Below the pieces are notes generated by a model. It saw only the letters and a list, made by a program, of their open reading frames with translations. It was not told where the DNA came from and did no database searches. Positions 6,553 to 13,973 of a stretch of DNA of 15,239 nucleotides are shown in pieces (positions within the stretch are counted from its first letter, which is position 1; each line of letters begins with the position of its first letter). A program made the position numbers and the translations under genes. Source of the DNA: Bacillota bacterium (lineage in GTDB: Bacteria > Bacillota > Clostridia > Christensenellales > CAG-138); the NCBI GenBank assembly GCA_023409435.1, contig JAEYHP010000016.1, positions 1-15,239 on the forward strand, written 5' to 3'.

Positions 6553-6592
6553 TTTATATTATACAAACACATTTGTGTTTGCACAATATAAA
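6553..6592 (-). promoter_or_regulatory. palindrome and possible internal promoter before oppA
   Basis: In the 73-base oppF-oppA gap, TTTATATT (6553-6560) pairs with AATATAAA (6585-6592) and, after a 3x3 internal loop, CAAACACA (6564-6571) pairs with TGTGTTTG (6574-6581) around TT. On the minus strand TATAAT (6563-6558) and TTGTGC (6586-6581) are 17 bases apart, so the CAAACACA/TGTGTTTG dyad fills the spacer of a possible promoter, as an operator would. Alternatively it is an mRNA-stabilising hairpin that keeps the binding-protein message abundant. Confidence 0.5.
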
Positions 6593-6599
6593 GAATAAA

Positions 6600-7565
6600 T
6601 TATGCGTGGATTTGCTCCACAAAATGGCAAGCTACATAATGTTCCGGCTCGATCTCCCGCATTTCGGGCATTGTGGTTTCACAAACCGGCTTAGCATATG
6701 CGCAACGGGACCTGAACGGGCACCCCGCAGGCGGGTTGATGGGAGTCGGCACGTTGCCCTCCAATATAATGCGCTGCCGCTTTTTCGCTTCGTCCGGGTC
6801 AGGTATGGGAATGGCGGACAAAAGCGCGATGGTGTAGGGATGCAACGGCTTTTTATAGAGCTCCCTGCTCGAAGCGACTTCCATCAGGTGCCCAAGGTAC
6901 ATGACGCCAACACGGTTGGAGATATGCTGTACCATAGAGAGGTCATGTGCAATAAACAGGTACGTAAGCCCTTTTTCCTTCTGAAGATCCTCCAGCAGAT
7001 TGACCACCTGCGCCTGTATGGAAACATCCAGCGCGGAAATCGGCTCGTCACATATGATCAGTTCTGGTTCGAGCGCAAGCGCACGGGCGATGCCCACGCG
7101 CTGCCTTTGACCGCCGGAAAACTCATGCGGATAACGGCTTGCATGCTCACGGGTGAGGCCTACGCTTTCCAGCAGATCGTAGATGCGTTTTTGCCGCTCC
7201 TCTCCCTTGCACACCTTATGGATGTCAAGTGGTTCGGCTATGATATCGCCTACAGTCATGCGCGGATTAAGCGAAGCATAAGGGTCCTGGAATATAATCT
7301 GCATGCGGCGACGGTAGGGTTTGAGCTTGCGCTCATTCATGGAAGCAATGTTCGTACCATCAAACAGGATCTGCCCCGCTGTGGGATTGTAGAGCCGAAC
7401 GATGGTACGTCCGACGGTTGTCTTGCCGCAGCCGCTTTCGCCCACCAAACCGAACGTCTCTCCCTTTTTAATGGAGAAGGAGACGTCATCCACAGCCTTC
7501 AATGTGCCGGTTGCGACCTTGAAGTATTTCTTCAGGTTTTTGATTTCAATCAACGGTACGCTCAT
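6600..7565 (-). CDS. oppF: oligopeptide ABC importer ATPase OppF
   Basis: A 321-residue cytoplasmic ATPase, partner of OppD in the heterodimeric motor of the peptide importer. Motifs: Walker A GESGCGKT (42-49), Q-loop Gln93 in IFQDP, signature FSGGQRQRVGIARAL (149-163), Walker B LIICDE (169-174), D-loop SALD, and switch His207 in IAHDLS. The Opp/Dpp C-terminal extension follows, with AGCPFRSRC and a Cys quartet (282, 288, 295, 313), a cluster that binds metal or iron-sulfur in relatives. The ATG overlaps the oppD stop by four bases (ATGA), with AGGAGGG 7 bases upstream at 7579-7573. It could be named DppF; Opp is preferred because of the binding-protein type. Confidence 0.93.
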   Translation of the reverse strand: MSVPLIEIKNLKKYFKVATGTLKAVDDVSFSIKKGETFGLVGESGCGKTTVGRTIVRLYNPTAGQILFDGTNIASMNERKLKPYRRRMQIIFQDPYASLNPRMTVGDIIAEPLDIHKVCKGEERQKRIYDLLESVGLTREHASRYPHEFSGGQRQRVGIARALALEPELIICDEPISALDVSIQAQVVNLLEDLQKEKGLTYLFIAHDLSMVQHISNRVGVMYLGHLMEVASSRELYKKPLHPYTIALLSAIPIPDPDEAKKRQRIILEGNVPTPINPPAGCPFRSRCAYAKPVCETTMPEMREIEPEHYVACHFVEQIHA

Positions 7566-8584
7566 AATTGTGCCCTCCTGGCCGCCTGCGCGGCGTCGTG
7601 CTGTTCCTTTGCTTCCGGATGAAGCAGCCAGCAGGAGGAATGGTGCCCGGGGTTCACTTCAAAGTTGGGCGGCTGCACTTCACGGCAAATCCGCATGGCA
7701 TGCGGACACCGCGCCGCAAACGCACAGCCTGCAGGGGGCTTAAGAAGATCGGGCGGCTGCCCGTCTATGGGCTTTAAGCGCTCCTTGGTATCCTCCGTGA
7801 TTTTGGGAACGGATTTTAACAGGCCCCATGTATAGGGATGTTGCGCGTTATAGAAAATATCTCGCGTGGTGCCTTCCTCTGCCACAAGGCCGGCGTACAT
7901 CACCTTAATATCATCGCAAAGGTCGGCAACAACGCCAAGATCGTGCGTAATGAGTATGATGGTGCTGTTGATCTTACGCCGGAGGTCCTTCATCAGCTCC
8001 AATATCTGCGCCTGAATGGTAACGTCCAGCGCAGTCGTGGGCTCATCCGCAATAAAGAGCGCCGGGTCGCACGCAAGCGCCATGGCGATCATGGCGCGCT
8101 GGCGCATGCCGCCGGAAAACTCATGCGGATATTGCTTGAGCCGCGCCTGGGGGCTGGGAATACCGACCAGCTCAAGAAGCTCAATTGTGCGTTCAGTCGC
8201 TTGCTTTTTGCTGATTTTTTGGTGCTCTAAAAGCATTTCACTGATCTGGTTGCCTATGGTATATACAGGGTTCAAAGATGTCATCGGATCCTGGAATATC
8301 ATGGAGATCCGCTCGCCCCTGATTTTACGCATCTGTCTGTCGTTGAGCTTGACAAGGTCCTGCTCCTCAAACAGAATTTCACCGCCCACCACCTTGCCCG
8401 GTTTGGGGACGAGCCCCATGATGGAAAGCGACATGACGCTTTTGCCGCAGCCGCTCTCACCAACAATGCCCAGCGCCTCGCCGGGCCGAAGCTGAAGCGA
8501 CACGCCGCGCACCGCCTGGACTTCACCCACATGGGTAAAGAAGGAGGTCTTTAAATTTCTTACATCTAAAATATATTCGCTCAT
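7562..8584 (-). CDS. oppD: oligopeptide ABC importer ATPase OppD
   Basis: A 340-residue ATPase of the Opp/Dpp family. Motifs: Walker A GESGCGKS (42-49), Q-loop Gln98 in IFQDP, signature SGGMRQRAMIAMAL (157-170), Walker B LFIADEP (176-182), D-loop TALD, switch His214 in ITHDLG. The C-terminal oligopeptide domain holds Cys287, 293, 300 and 318, matching the four-Cys pattern of OppF. It has the TTALDVTIQAQ form usual for OppD, while OppF has SALDVSIQAQ. The start lies 6 bases after the oppC stop, with only a weak AGGT-type site, so translation probably depends on coupling to oppC. It pairs with OppF beneath OppB and OppC. Confidence 0.93.
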   Translation of the reverse strand: MSEYILDVRNLKTSFFTHVGEVQAVRGVSLQLRPGEALGIVGESGCGKSVMSLSIMGLVPKPGKVVGGEILFEEQDLVKLNDRQMRKIRGERISMIFQDPMTSLNPVYTIGNQISEMLLEHQKISKKQATERTIELLELVGIPSPQARLKQYPHEFSGGMRQRAMIAMALACDPALFIADEPTTALDVTIQAQILELMKDLRRKINSTIILITHDLGVVADLCDDIKVMYAGLVAEEGTTRDIFYNAQHPYTWGLLKSVPKITEDTKERLKPIDGQPPDLLKPPAGCAFAARCPHAMRICREVQPPNFEVNPGHHSSCWLLHPEAKEQHDAAQAARRAQL

Positions 8585-8590
8585 ACTTAC

Positions 8591-9565
8591 CTACTTTCTC
8601 ATCCTAGGATCGAGCGCGTCACGAAGACCGTCACCCAGAATGTTAAAGGCCAGCACCGTAAGGCAGATCGCTGCCGCCGGGAAGAACAGCAGGTACGGAT
8701 AGCTCTGCAGCGCCCTGTAGGCATCGCTCGCCAGAGAGCCCCAGCTTGCCATGGGCGCGCTCACGCCGATACCGATGAAGCTCAGGAAGGATTCGGTGAA
8801 AATCGCTGTCGGGATGGACATCATCGTCATGACAATAATCTGGCCGATTGCGTTGGGCGTCAAGTGCCTGTTAATGATGCGCATTGTGCCAGCCCCCTGC
8901 GCTTTTGCTGCAAGGACGAACTCCTGGTTTTTAATAGACAGCACCTGACCGCGCACCATGCGCGCCGTGCCCACCCAGTAAACGGAACCAAGCACGATAT
9001 AAATAAGAATGAGTTCGGGCCCAAGTGCCTTAAACATCCCAAAAAACTTGCTTGTTTCAAACAGTTCCTTAATAGGCGCCTCCAGCACGACCTGCAGCAT
9101 GATGACGTAGAGCAGAAGCGGAATGGCATACAGGATATCCACAACGCGCATCATGATGTTATCGGTTTTTCCTCCCAGGTAGCCCGAAAGACCGCCGTAC
9201 AACACACCAATGGTCAAATTAATCAGACTTGCCACCACCCCGATGGAAAGCGAGATGCGCGCACCATACAGGGTTCTTACAAACAAATCACGGCCAAGCT
9301 TATCCGTGCCAAACGGATGCTCCGCAGAAGGGAACTGGTTGCGGTCGGTCCTGACCTGCTGGTCGTAATCATAAGGGGAAAACATCGGCCCGAATATGGC
9401 GAGCAATACGATGAGTATCAGCACCACGCCCGCAATCATTGCAGGCTTGTTCTTTTTAAACCTGCGCCATGCGTCCTGCCAATAAGTCAGGCTGGGCCGC
9501 ATGAAAATGTCCTCGTTTTTCTGCACCTCGGTAAGAGGGGCAAACATTTCCCTTGGATATTCCAT
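8591..9565 (-). CDS. oppC: oligopeptide ABC importer permease OppC
   Basis: A 324-residue inner-membrane permease, the second half of the translocation pore. It begins with the OppC-type N-terminal region, a first membrane segment (about 42-62) and the family's HPFGTDKLGRDLF motif (83-95). Further membrane segments lie near 104-127, 143-162, 183-199, 240-262 and 290-312. The EAA loop that docks to the ATPases is at about 215-238 (EFVLAAKAQGAG and onward). It ends in GDGLRDALDPRMR, typical for OppC/DppC. The ATG shares one base with the oppB stop (TAATG), and AGGAGG within the end of oppB serves as ribosome site (9580-9575). Confidence 0.93.
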   Translation of the reverse strand: MEYPREMFAPLTEVQKNEDIFMRPSLTYWQDAWRRFKKNKPAMIAGVVLILIVLLAIFGPMFSPYDYDQQVRTDRNQFPSAEHPFGTDKLGRDLFVRTLYGARISLSIGVVASLINLTIGVLYGGLSGYLGGKTDNIMMRVVDILYAIPLLLYVIMLQVVLEAPIKELFETSKFFGMFKALGPELILIYIVLGSVYWVGTARMVRGQVLSIKNQEFVLAAKAQGAGTMRIINRHLTPNAIGQIIVMTMMSIPTAIFTESFLSFIGIGVSAPMASWGSLASDAYRALQSYPYLLFFPAAAICLTVLAFNILGDGLRDALDPRMRK

Positions 9566-10512
9566 TACGCAGCCCCTCCTTTCGCATTTTGCAGCTTGAT
9601 ACGCGGATCCACAAAGCCATAGAGAATATCCACCACAAAGTTCATGACAATCAGTATGGCGGCATAGAAAATAGTGGAGCCCATGATCATGGTATAGTCG
9701 CGGTTGCCGATACTGGTCACAAAGAAGCCGCCCATACCGGGAATGGTGAACATCCTTTCAATTACAAAGCTGCCGGTCAGCAGCGCTGCTACCATCGGCC
9801 CCATGTAGGTGATAACAGGAAGTATCGCGTTCTTGAACGCATGCTTCATAAGCACTTTAAATTCCGAGATGCCTTTTGCCCGCGCCGTGCGGATATAATC
9901 CTGCTGAATAACGTCCAACATGCTTGAACGCATTAACCTTGTAATAAAGGAAAGCTGGAATCCGGTAAGCGCCAGCACAGGCAACACCATGGTAATCGCC
10001 GTATCCAATGATCCGGAGATAACCGGCAATATCTCAAGCTTCAGGGCAAATATATAGATGAGCAGTATCGCCATAACGAAGCCGGGTATGGTTACGCCTA
10101 ATGTCGCGATAAACATGGCAGTATAATCCTGCCACTTTCCCTGCTTTAGTGCCGAATAAATTCCCATTGGGATAGCGATGATCAACGTAAGAGCGATGGA
10201 AGCCAAGCCCAACTTTGCCGTGACCGGAAAGCCGGAGCCGATCAGCTCGTTCACCGATCTGTTCGCCTGCCTGAAGGACGGGCCAAAATCGCCCTTTAAT
10301 ACCAGATCCTCCAAATAATTAGCGTACTGTTTCCATACTGGGTCGTCCAAATGATATTTTTTGTTTAACGCATTTAATATCGCGTCAGGCAATGGCCTTT
10401 CTCTTGTAAAAGGCCCGCCGGGAATTGCATGCATAAGAAAGAATGTGATTGTAATGATGCAAAGTATTGTAAGCAACATTGCCACTACACGCTGCAAAAC
10501 ATATTTTCCCAT
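9565..10512 (-). CDS. oppB: oligopeptide ABC importer permease OppB
   Basis: A 315-residue permease, first gene of the oppBCDFA operon. The N-terminus MGKYVLQRV and first membrane segment (about 9-29), followed by HAIPGGPF (28-35), are typical of OppB/DppB. Further segments lie near 99-121, 132-157, 171-194, 229-252 and 278-299. The EAA loop is around 208-232 (RTARAKGISEFKVLMKHAF and onward) and the end DILYGFVDPRIK (295-306) is standard. The start at 10512 is chosen because AGGAGGG (10527-10521) lies 8 bases upstream; an in-frame Met 26 codons earlier lacks a site and adds an atypical extension. Regulation would act in the AT-rich region upstream. Confidence 0.93.
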   Translation of the reverse strand: MGKYVLQRVVAMLLTILCIITITFFLMHAIPGGPFTRERPLPDAILNALNKKYHLDDPVWKQYANYLEDLVLKGDFGPSFRQANRSVNELIGSGFPVTAKLGLASIALTLIIAIPMGIYSALKQGKWQDYTAMFIATLGVTIPGFVMAILLIYIFALKLEILPVISGSLDTAITMVLPVLALTGFQLSFITRLMRSSMLDVIQQDYIRTARAKGISEFKVLMKHAFKNAILPVITYMGPMVAALLTGSFVIERMFTIPGMGGFFVTSIGNRDYTMIMGSTIFYAAILIVMNFVVDILYGFVDPRIKLQNAKGGAA

Positions 10513-10935
10513 GTAGACTTCCCTCCTTTCTAAATATTGTGAATACGGACAAGAGAAGTATGCCCTGCTGACTTGCAACATTGCATACATACATACAAAA
10601 AAATATACATGAAAAGTTCAAAAACAACAATACTTTATTTTTTCTGTAACATAGATTTGATGTTAAATTCCGACGAAATTTGCTTGCATTCTTAGAGTAA
10701 TTGTAAATGGGATCCAAAAGAATGTTCGTAGCCCGGGTATATAACATCCTATCTGCTTACTTTTGCGGCCAATATAATCAGAACAAATTTTTGTATATTT
10801 TCCCTGCTTAAATTTACATGTAATATTATGGAAAATATAATATATTATTTTGAGTGTAGAATTTTCTTCCTTAATAATCGGTTTAAACCATTTTGCTCTG
10901 CCTGCATATTCCAAACGTTTTCTAAAAAAACCGTA
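10513..10935. other. AT-rich intergenic region upstream of oppB
   Basis: About 420 bases with no credible gene between oppB (minus) and the promoter of the plus-strand leader RNA. It is clearly more AT-rich than the flanking genes. Readable items are a CATA tandem (10586-10597) and a small dyad TGCAA-CA-TTGCA at 10574-10585. Open frames across it lack ribosome sites and start inside the structured leader or overlap oppB out of frame. It presumably carries the opp operon promoter. Confidence 0.6.
10602..10630 (-). promoter_or_regulatory. weak candidate promoter of opp operon
   Basis: On the minus strand TTGTTG (10630-10625) and TATATT (10607-10602) are separated by 17 bases, about 90 bases upstream of the oppB start. 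Both boxes are only partial matches; it is the best-spaced pair I found by eye in this region. Confidence 0.3.
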
Positions 10936-10964
10936 TTTACAACTCCTTGAATCTATGGTATAAA
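10936..10964 (+). promoter_or_regulatory. promoter of structured leader and ABC-2 operon
   Basis: TTTACA (10936-10941), exactly 17 bases, then TATAAA (10959-10964) preceded by TGG, giving an extended -10. Predicted start of transcription is near 10971, just before the structured leader. Confidence 0.65.
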
Positions 10965-10970
10965 CAGAAC

Positions 10971-11217
10971 ATCTGTGTTTGAAAGGTGGTGAAAGGATGT
11001 GAAGAAGAATATGATGCCTGCTGTTCGTAATAAACTGTATGTTCTCTGGGACCGTATCCACAGCATTGCATCTATCCAGGTTCAGTCAAGGGGGGAGTCT
11101 ACCCTTTTGAACCTCACATGCGACCGCTTCGCAAGCCTTTCACGGAACAAAATGCCTGTATAGGTTTTTGTGACATTGAAAGCCCTGTGCGCTCAAGCGG
11201 CTGCACAGGGTTTTTTT
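10971..11217 (+). ncRNA. structured leader RNA, riboswitch/attenuator candidate
   Basis: A leader of about 245 nt between a good promoter and the first ABC-2 gene. Exact helices: P1 GTGAAAGG (10989-10996) with CCTTTCAC (11136-11143); P2 ATGTGA (10997-11002) with TCACAT (11114-11119); P3 GATGC and GCTGT (11013-11017, 11020-11024) with ACAGC and GCATC (11060-11064, 11068-11072); P4 GGTTCA (11079-11084) with TGAACC (11108-11113), extended by AAGGG (11088-11092) with CCCTT (11102-11106). P2, P3 and P4 meet in a three-way junction. A small GCGA/TCGC hairpin (11120-11132) sits between the 3' strands of P2 and P1, and another hairpin spans 11147-11171. An intrinsic terminator follows. I could not match it to consensus sequences of riboswitch, T-box, 6S or SRP RNAs that I know. 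Confidence 0.65.
11183..11217 (+). terminator. leader terminator before ABC-2 operon
   Basis: CCCTGTGC (11183-11190) pairs with GCACAGGG (11203-11210), followed by seven T. It ends 13 bases before the AAGGAG ribosome site (11231-11236) of the first permease gene, so it can act as a transcription attenuator unless overridden. No convincing antiterminator pairing was found by eye. Confidence 0.85.
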
Positions 11218-11242
11218 GTGCGCAGAATATAAGGAGTAACCT

Positions 11243-12013
11243 ATGTTGACAAAATACCTCAAAACGGCGCAAATATCGCTACGCTCCCAGACAAACGGCG
11301 GCGTCTGGTATTTGTTTCCCAAGATTTTAATCAAGCTCATATACCTGCTCCCGCTGATCATACTTTGGCGCGTGCTGATGCAGAACGGCGTGGAAGCTGA
11401 TATGGGCTTGGATCAGATGCTCACCTATACCTATTTGAATGCGCTGCTCGCAGAACTTCTGGTGGTACGTACACAGTTTTCCGGCTGGACGTACGAGGGC
11501 GAACTCGTTTCGCTCTTCAACCGCCCCATGCCGCTCTTCGGGCAGATCATTGCGCAGACGGCGGGCGAGTGGACGCCCATGCTCGTTGCCTTTTCTCTTC
11601 CGATGGCCTTCTTGGCGCCGCTGTTCCAAATATCCCTGCAGCCTGCGACGCCCTGGTTCTTTATAAGCCTGCTGCTTTGCGTTTCGCTGGGCTTTGCCAT
11701 AGACTTTGTATTTGCCTGCTTCACCATACGGCTAAAGGGCATGGCGTGGCTTGTGTACATGCTGCGTATGGCTGTGGTTTCGCTGTTTTCGGGAGCTGTC
11801 ATCCCGTTTCAGATCATGCCGTTCGGGTTGGGTAAAATCCTCGCGCTGCAGCCTTTTGGAAGCCTGGGCGGCGCTACCCTCTCTTTGTTCGTGGGCATAG
11901 CGGACCCGCTCCCCACCCTGTTATTGCAAATATTCTGGAACGCGGCGCTGTGGCCTACGGCGTATTTCTTCTTTAAAAAGACACAGGAACGGATGGTGAG
12001 TTACGGTGGCTGA
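11243..12013 (+). CDS. ABC-2 type permease, COG4587-like
   Basis: A 256-residue membrane protein with about six transmembrane segments (near 27-45, 62-76, 112-128, 138-160, 168-190 and 222-244). It belongs to the ABC-2 exporter permeases that occur as a trio of two permeases and one ATPase (COG4587, COG3694, COG4586). The cytoplasmic motif GELVSLFNRPM (86-96) and FSGAVIPFQIMP (182-193) are in places expected for this family. The substrate is unknown; such systems are often annotated as drug or daunorubicin-type exporters without proof. AAGGAG (11231-11236) lies 6 bases before the ATG. Expression likely depends on the leader and terminator directly upstream. Confidence 0.8.
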   Translation: MLTKYLKTAQISLRSQTNGGVWYLFPKILIKLIYLLPLIILWRVLMQNGVEADMGLDQMLTYTYLNALLAELLVVRTQFSGWTYEGELVSLFNRPMPLFGQIIAQTAGEWTPMLVAFSLPMAFLAPLFQISLQPATPWFFISLLLCVSLGFAIDFVFACFTIRLKGMAWLVYMLRMAVVSLFSGAVIPFQIMPFGLGKILALQPFGSLGGATLSLFVGIADPLPTLLLQIFWNAALWPTAYFFFKKTQERMVSYGG

Positions 12014-12863
12014 AAAATCAAGCCGTATTTCTTTCAAGCGAATATTCGCGCTTTACGCGATGACCGCAAAAATGGATCTTGCATGGCTGCTGCGGGACAG
12101 GATGTTTGCCCTGCTTACAATCGGGGCGGACATCGTCGCTACCATCGCCTCCATATCCGGCGTCATGCTGCTTGCGTGGCGCTTTCGCGGGATAGGCGGC
12201 ATCAGCGAGTGGGATGTGCTGTTCATGCTCGCATACAACGTCATGCTGGGCGGCGTCTACATCACATTCTTTGCCTCCAACAACGGGCATATTTCGCGCC
12301 TGATCGGCCGCGGGCAGTTTGAACACCTGTATGTGCAGCCGCTCTCGCTCCCCGTACAGCTGCTCACCATGGGCTTTATGCCATTCACCGCCAGCAGCGG
12401 CATATACCTCGGTGCCGGTCTGATGTGGTGGGCAGTGAGCCATATGCAGTTTATACTGCCCTGGTGGTGGGTATTTGCGCTATTGGGCAGCCTGACCGTC
12501 TCCCTGTTCGTGATGCTGGGTACGTCGTATCTGTTTGCCACCGCCGCATTTTACGCGCCGGTGCAGGCGGAAGAGATCTCCCATGAAGTGATGGATGTGT
12601 TCTTTATCATCGGCACGTTCCCGCTTTCGGGCATGCCGCGCGGCCTGCAGCTGCTGCTTGTCACCATTCTGCCAATCGGGCTCAACGCCTGGTTCCCCGC
12701 CCTCGTGCTGCTCAACAAGGCGCCACTCGGCCTTCCGGCTGTGCTTCCTCTCATTGTGTGCGGCGTACTGTGGGCAATTACCTCGATCGTATTTAAGAAA
12801 GGACTGAACCACTATGTCAAAAAAGGCGTCAATCGATACAGCGCGCGCGGACATCGCCGTTGA
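12006..12863 (+). CDS. ABC-2 type permease, COG3694-like
   Basis: A 285-residue permease, second half of the exporter's membrane part. About six hydrophobic segments lie near 33-58, 70-90, 117-141, 151-182, 196-226 and 244-264. The stretch FPLSGMPRGLQLLL (205-218) followed by ILPIGLNAWFPAL (221-233) is like the conserved end of this permease family. The start is a GTG overlapping the previous stop by 8 bases, with a GGTGAG-type site just upstream, so it is translationally coupled. The C-terminus is basic (GHRR). The last 50 bases overlap the ATPase gene, a long overlap but with good coding in both frames. Confidence 0.8.
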   Translation: MAEKSSRISFKRIFALYAMTAKMDLAWLLRDRMFALLTIGADIVATIASISGVMLLAWRFRGIGGISEWDVLFMLAYNVMLGGVYITFFASNNGHISRLIGRGQFEHLYVQPLSLPVQLLTMGFMPFTASSGIYLGAGLMWWAVSHMQFILPWWWVFALLGSLTVSLFVMLGTSYLFATAAFYAPVQAEEISHEVMDVFFIIGTFPLSGMPRGLQLLLVTILPIGLNAWFPALVLLNKAPLGLPAVLPLIVCGVLWAITSIVFKKGLNHYVKKGVNRYSARGHRR

Positions 12864-13839
12864 TGTGCGCAACGTCACCAAAATATTCACCCAGTGGCAA
12901 CGGGAGAACGCGGGCAAGGGGCTGCTGAAAAACCTTTTTAAGCCGGAGAAGCACGTGATCACCGCGCTTAACGATGTTTCCTTTCAGGTACGGCGGGGCG
13001 AATTCATCGCCTACGCGGGGCCGAACGGCGCGGGCAAGAGCACCACAATGAAGCTTCTTTCCGGCATGTTGCTCCCTAACAGCGGGTCGTTATCCGTGCT
13101 TGGGCTCTCCCCAAATAAGGACCGTATCCGGCTGATGAGCCGCATGGGTATCCTATTCGGCAACCGGACGGAGCTTTGGTGGGACCACCCGCTTTCCCAG
13201 AGTTTTGAATGGAAAAAGGTCGTGTGGGATATCCCCGACGACGTATACGAAAAGAACCTGAAGCTCGCCGTGGACCTTCTCGACATCGGCAGCCTGCTGA
13301 AAACCTACGCCCGCGAACTGAGCCTGGGGCAGCGCATGCGCGGGGACCTTGCCATGATGCTGCTGCACGGGCCGGAAGTGATACTCCTTGACGAACCGAC
13401 TCTGGGGCTCGACGTTGTAGCCAAGCGCCAGATGATCGAGTTTCTCAAGCGTATCAACCGCGAGGAAGGCGTGACGATCGTGGTAACCAGCCACGACATG
13501 GACGATCTTGAAGAAATGGCGCAGCGTATTTTGATGATATCCGGCGGCAGCATCGCGTACGATGGCGGGTTTGACGGCCTCAGGGATATCACGGGCAACC
13601 TGACGCGCATCGTCATCTCCATGGAAAACGGCAAAGCGCCCAATCTCTCCCCCGCAACGCTGATCTCCGTGGAAAACGGCATATATGAGTTCGAAGTGGA
13701 TCTGTTGAAAACGCCCATTCAGGTATTTTTGCAGCAGCTTTCCCAGATGGAGCGCGTGAAGAATATCGAGATCAGAAAAACCCCCATCGAACAGGTGATC
13801 GCGGAACTGTTCAAAGTATGGAAGGCAAACAACCAGTAA
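12814..13839 (+). CDS. ABC-2 exporter ATPase, COG4586-like
   Basis: A 341-residue ATPase driving the two preceding permeases. The long insert before Walker A (about 26-50, with WQRENAGKGLLKN) is typical of COG4586. Motifs: Walker A GPNGAGKS (69-76), signature LSLGQRMRGDLA (169-180) with Leu for the first Gly of LSGGQ as is common here, Walker B VILLDEP (189-195), D-loop GLD, switch His227 in TSHDMDD. The family-typical FGxRTxLWWD segment reads FGNRTELWWD (115-124), so the Q-loop position seems to be Asn117 rather than Gln. A C-terminal accessory domain follows (about 260-341). The ATG at 12814 has AAAGGA about 11 bases upstream, inside the end of the permease gene. No terminator follows, so read-through into the lipoprotein gene is possible. 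Confidence 0.88.
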   Translation: MSKKASIDTARADIAVDVRNVTKIFTQWQRENAGKGLLKNLFKPEKHVITALNDVSFQVRRGEFIAYAGPNGAGKSTTMKLLSGMLLPNSGSLSVLGLSPNKDRIRLMSRMGILFGNRTELWWDHPLSQSFEWKKVVWDIPDDVYEKNLKLAVDLLDIGSLLKTYARELSLGQRMRGDLAMMLLHGPEVILLDEPTLGLDVVAKRQMIEFLKRINREEGVTIVVTSHDMDDLEEMAQRILMISGGSIAYDGGFDGLRDITGNLTRIVISMENGKAPNLSPATLISVENGIYEFEVDLLKTPIQVFLQQLSQMERVKNIEIRKTPIEQVIAELFKVWKANNQ

Positions 13840-13871
13840 AACAAAAGGAGGAGTCGGAAATCGTTTAAAAA

Positions 13872-13916
13872 CTTGACCAAATATTTTAAAGGTCTAGAAA
13901 AGATATGTTCATATCT
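13872..13916 (+). promoter_or_regulatory. dyads and possible promoter before lipoprotein gene
   Basis: In the 134-base gap after the ATPase gene, CTTGACC (13872-13878) and GGTCTAG (13891-13897) form an imperfect dyad (6 of 7). The first arm contains a -35-like TTGACC, with a weak TAGAAA (13895-13900) 16 bases on. Next, AGATAT (13901-13906) pairs exactly with ATATCT (13911-13916). The lipoprotein start lies about 60 bases downstream. Confidence 0.4.
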
Positions 13917-13973
13917 CTCTCCTATACTGAGTTCTTGTAAGGAGGTAAATCGAAAATTTAGTAAGGAGGATGA

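Noticed and set aside
10989..11030. Leader peptide of 13 codons starting at GTG, with three Cys near its end
   Set aside because: The only ribosome-like AAAGG is 2 bases before the GTG, too close. Cys-rich leader control of an exporter is tempting but unsupported.
10663..11061. Minus-strand open frame of 132 codons in the gap upstream of oppB
   Set aside because: It starts with a GTG inside the structured leader RNA, has no ribosome site, is rich in rare-looking residue mixes (Cys, His, Ile, Lys) and shows no domain. It is probably chance in AT-rich DNA.
10971..11217. Leader RNA as 6S RNA, SRP RNA, tmRNA, T-box or a known riboswitch
   Set aside because: The conserved sequences I know (for example SRP GGAAGGAAGCAG, T-box GGTGGNACCGCG, FMN, TPP, SAM and cobalamin cores) are not present. 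This is a check from memory, not a model search.
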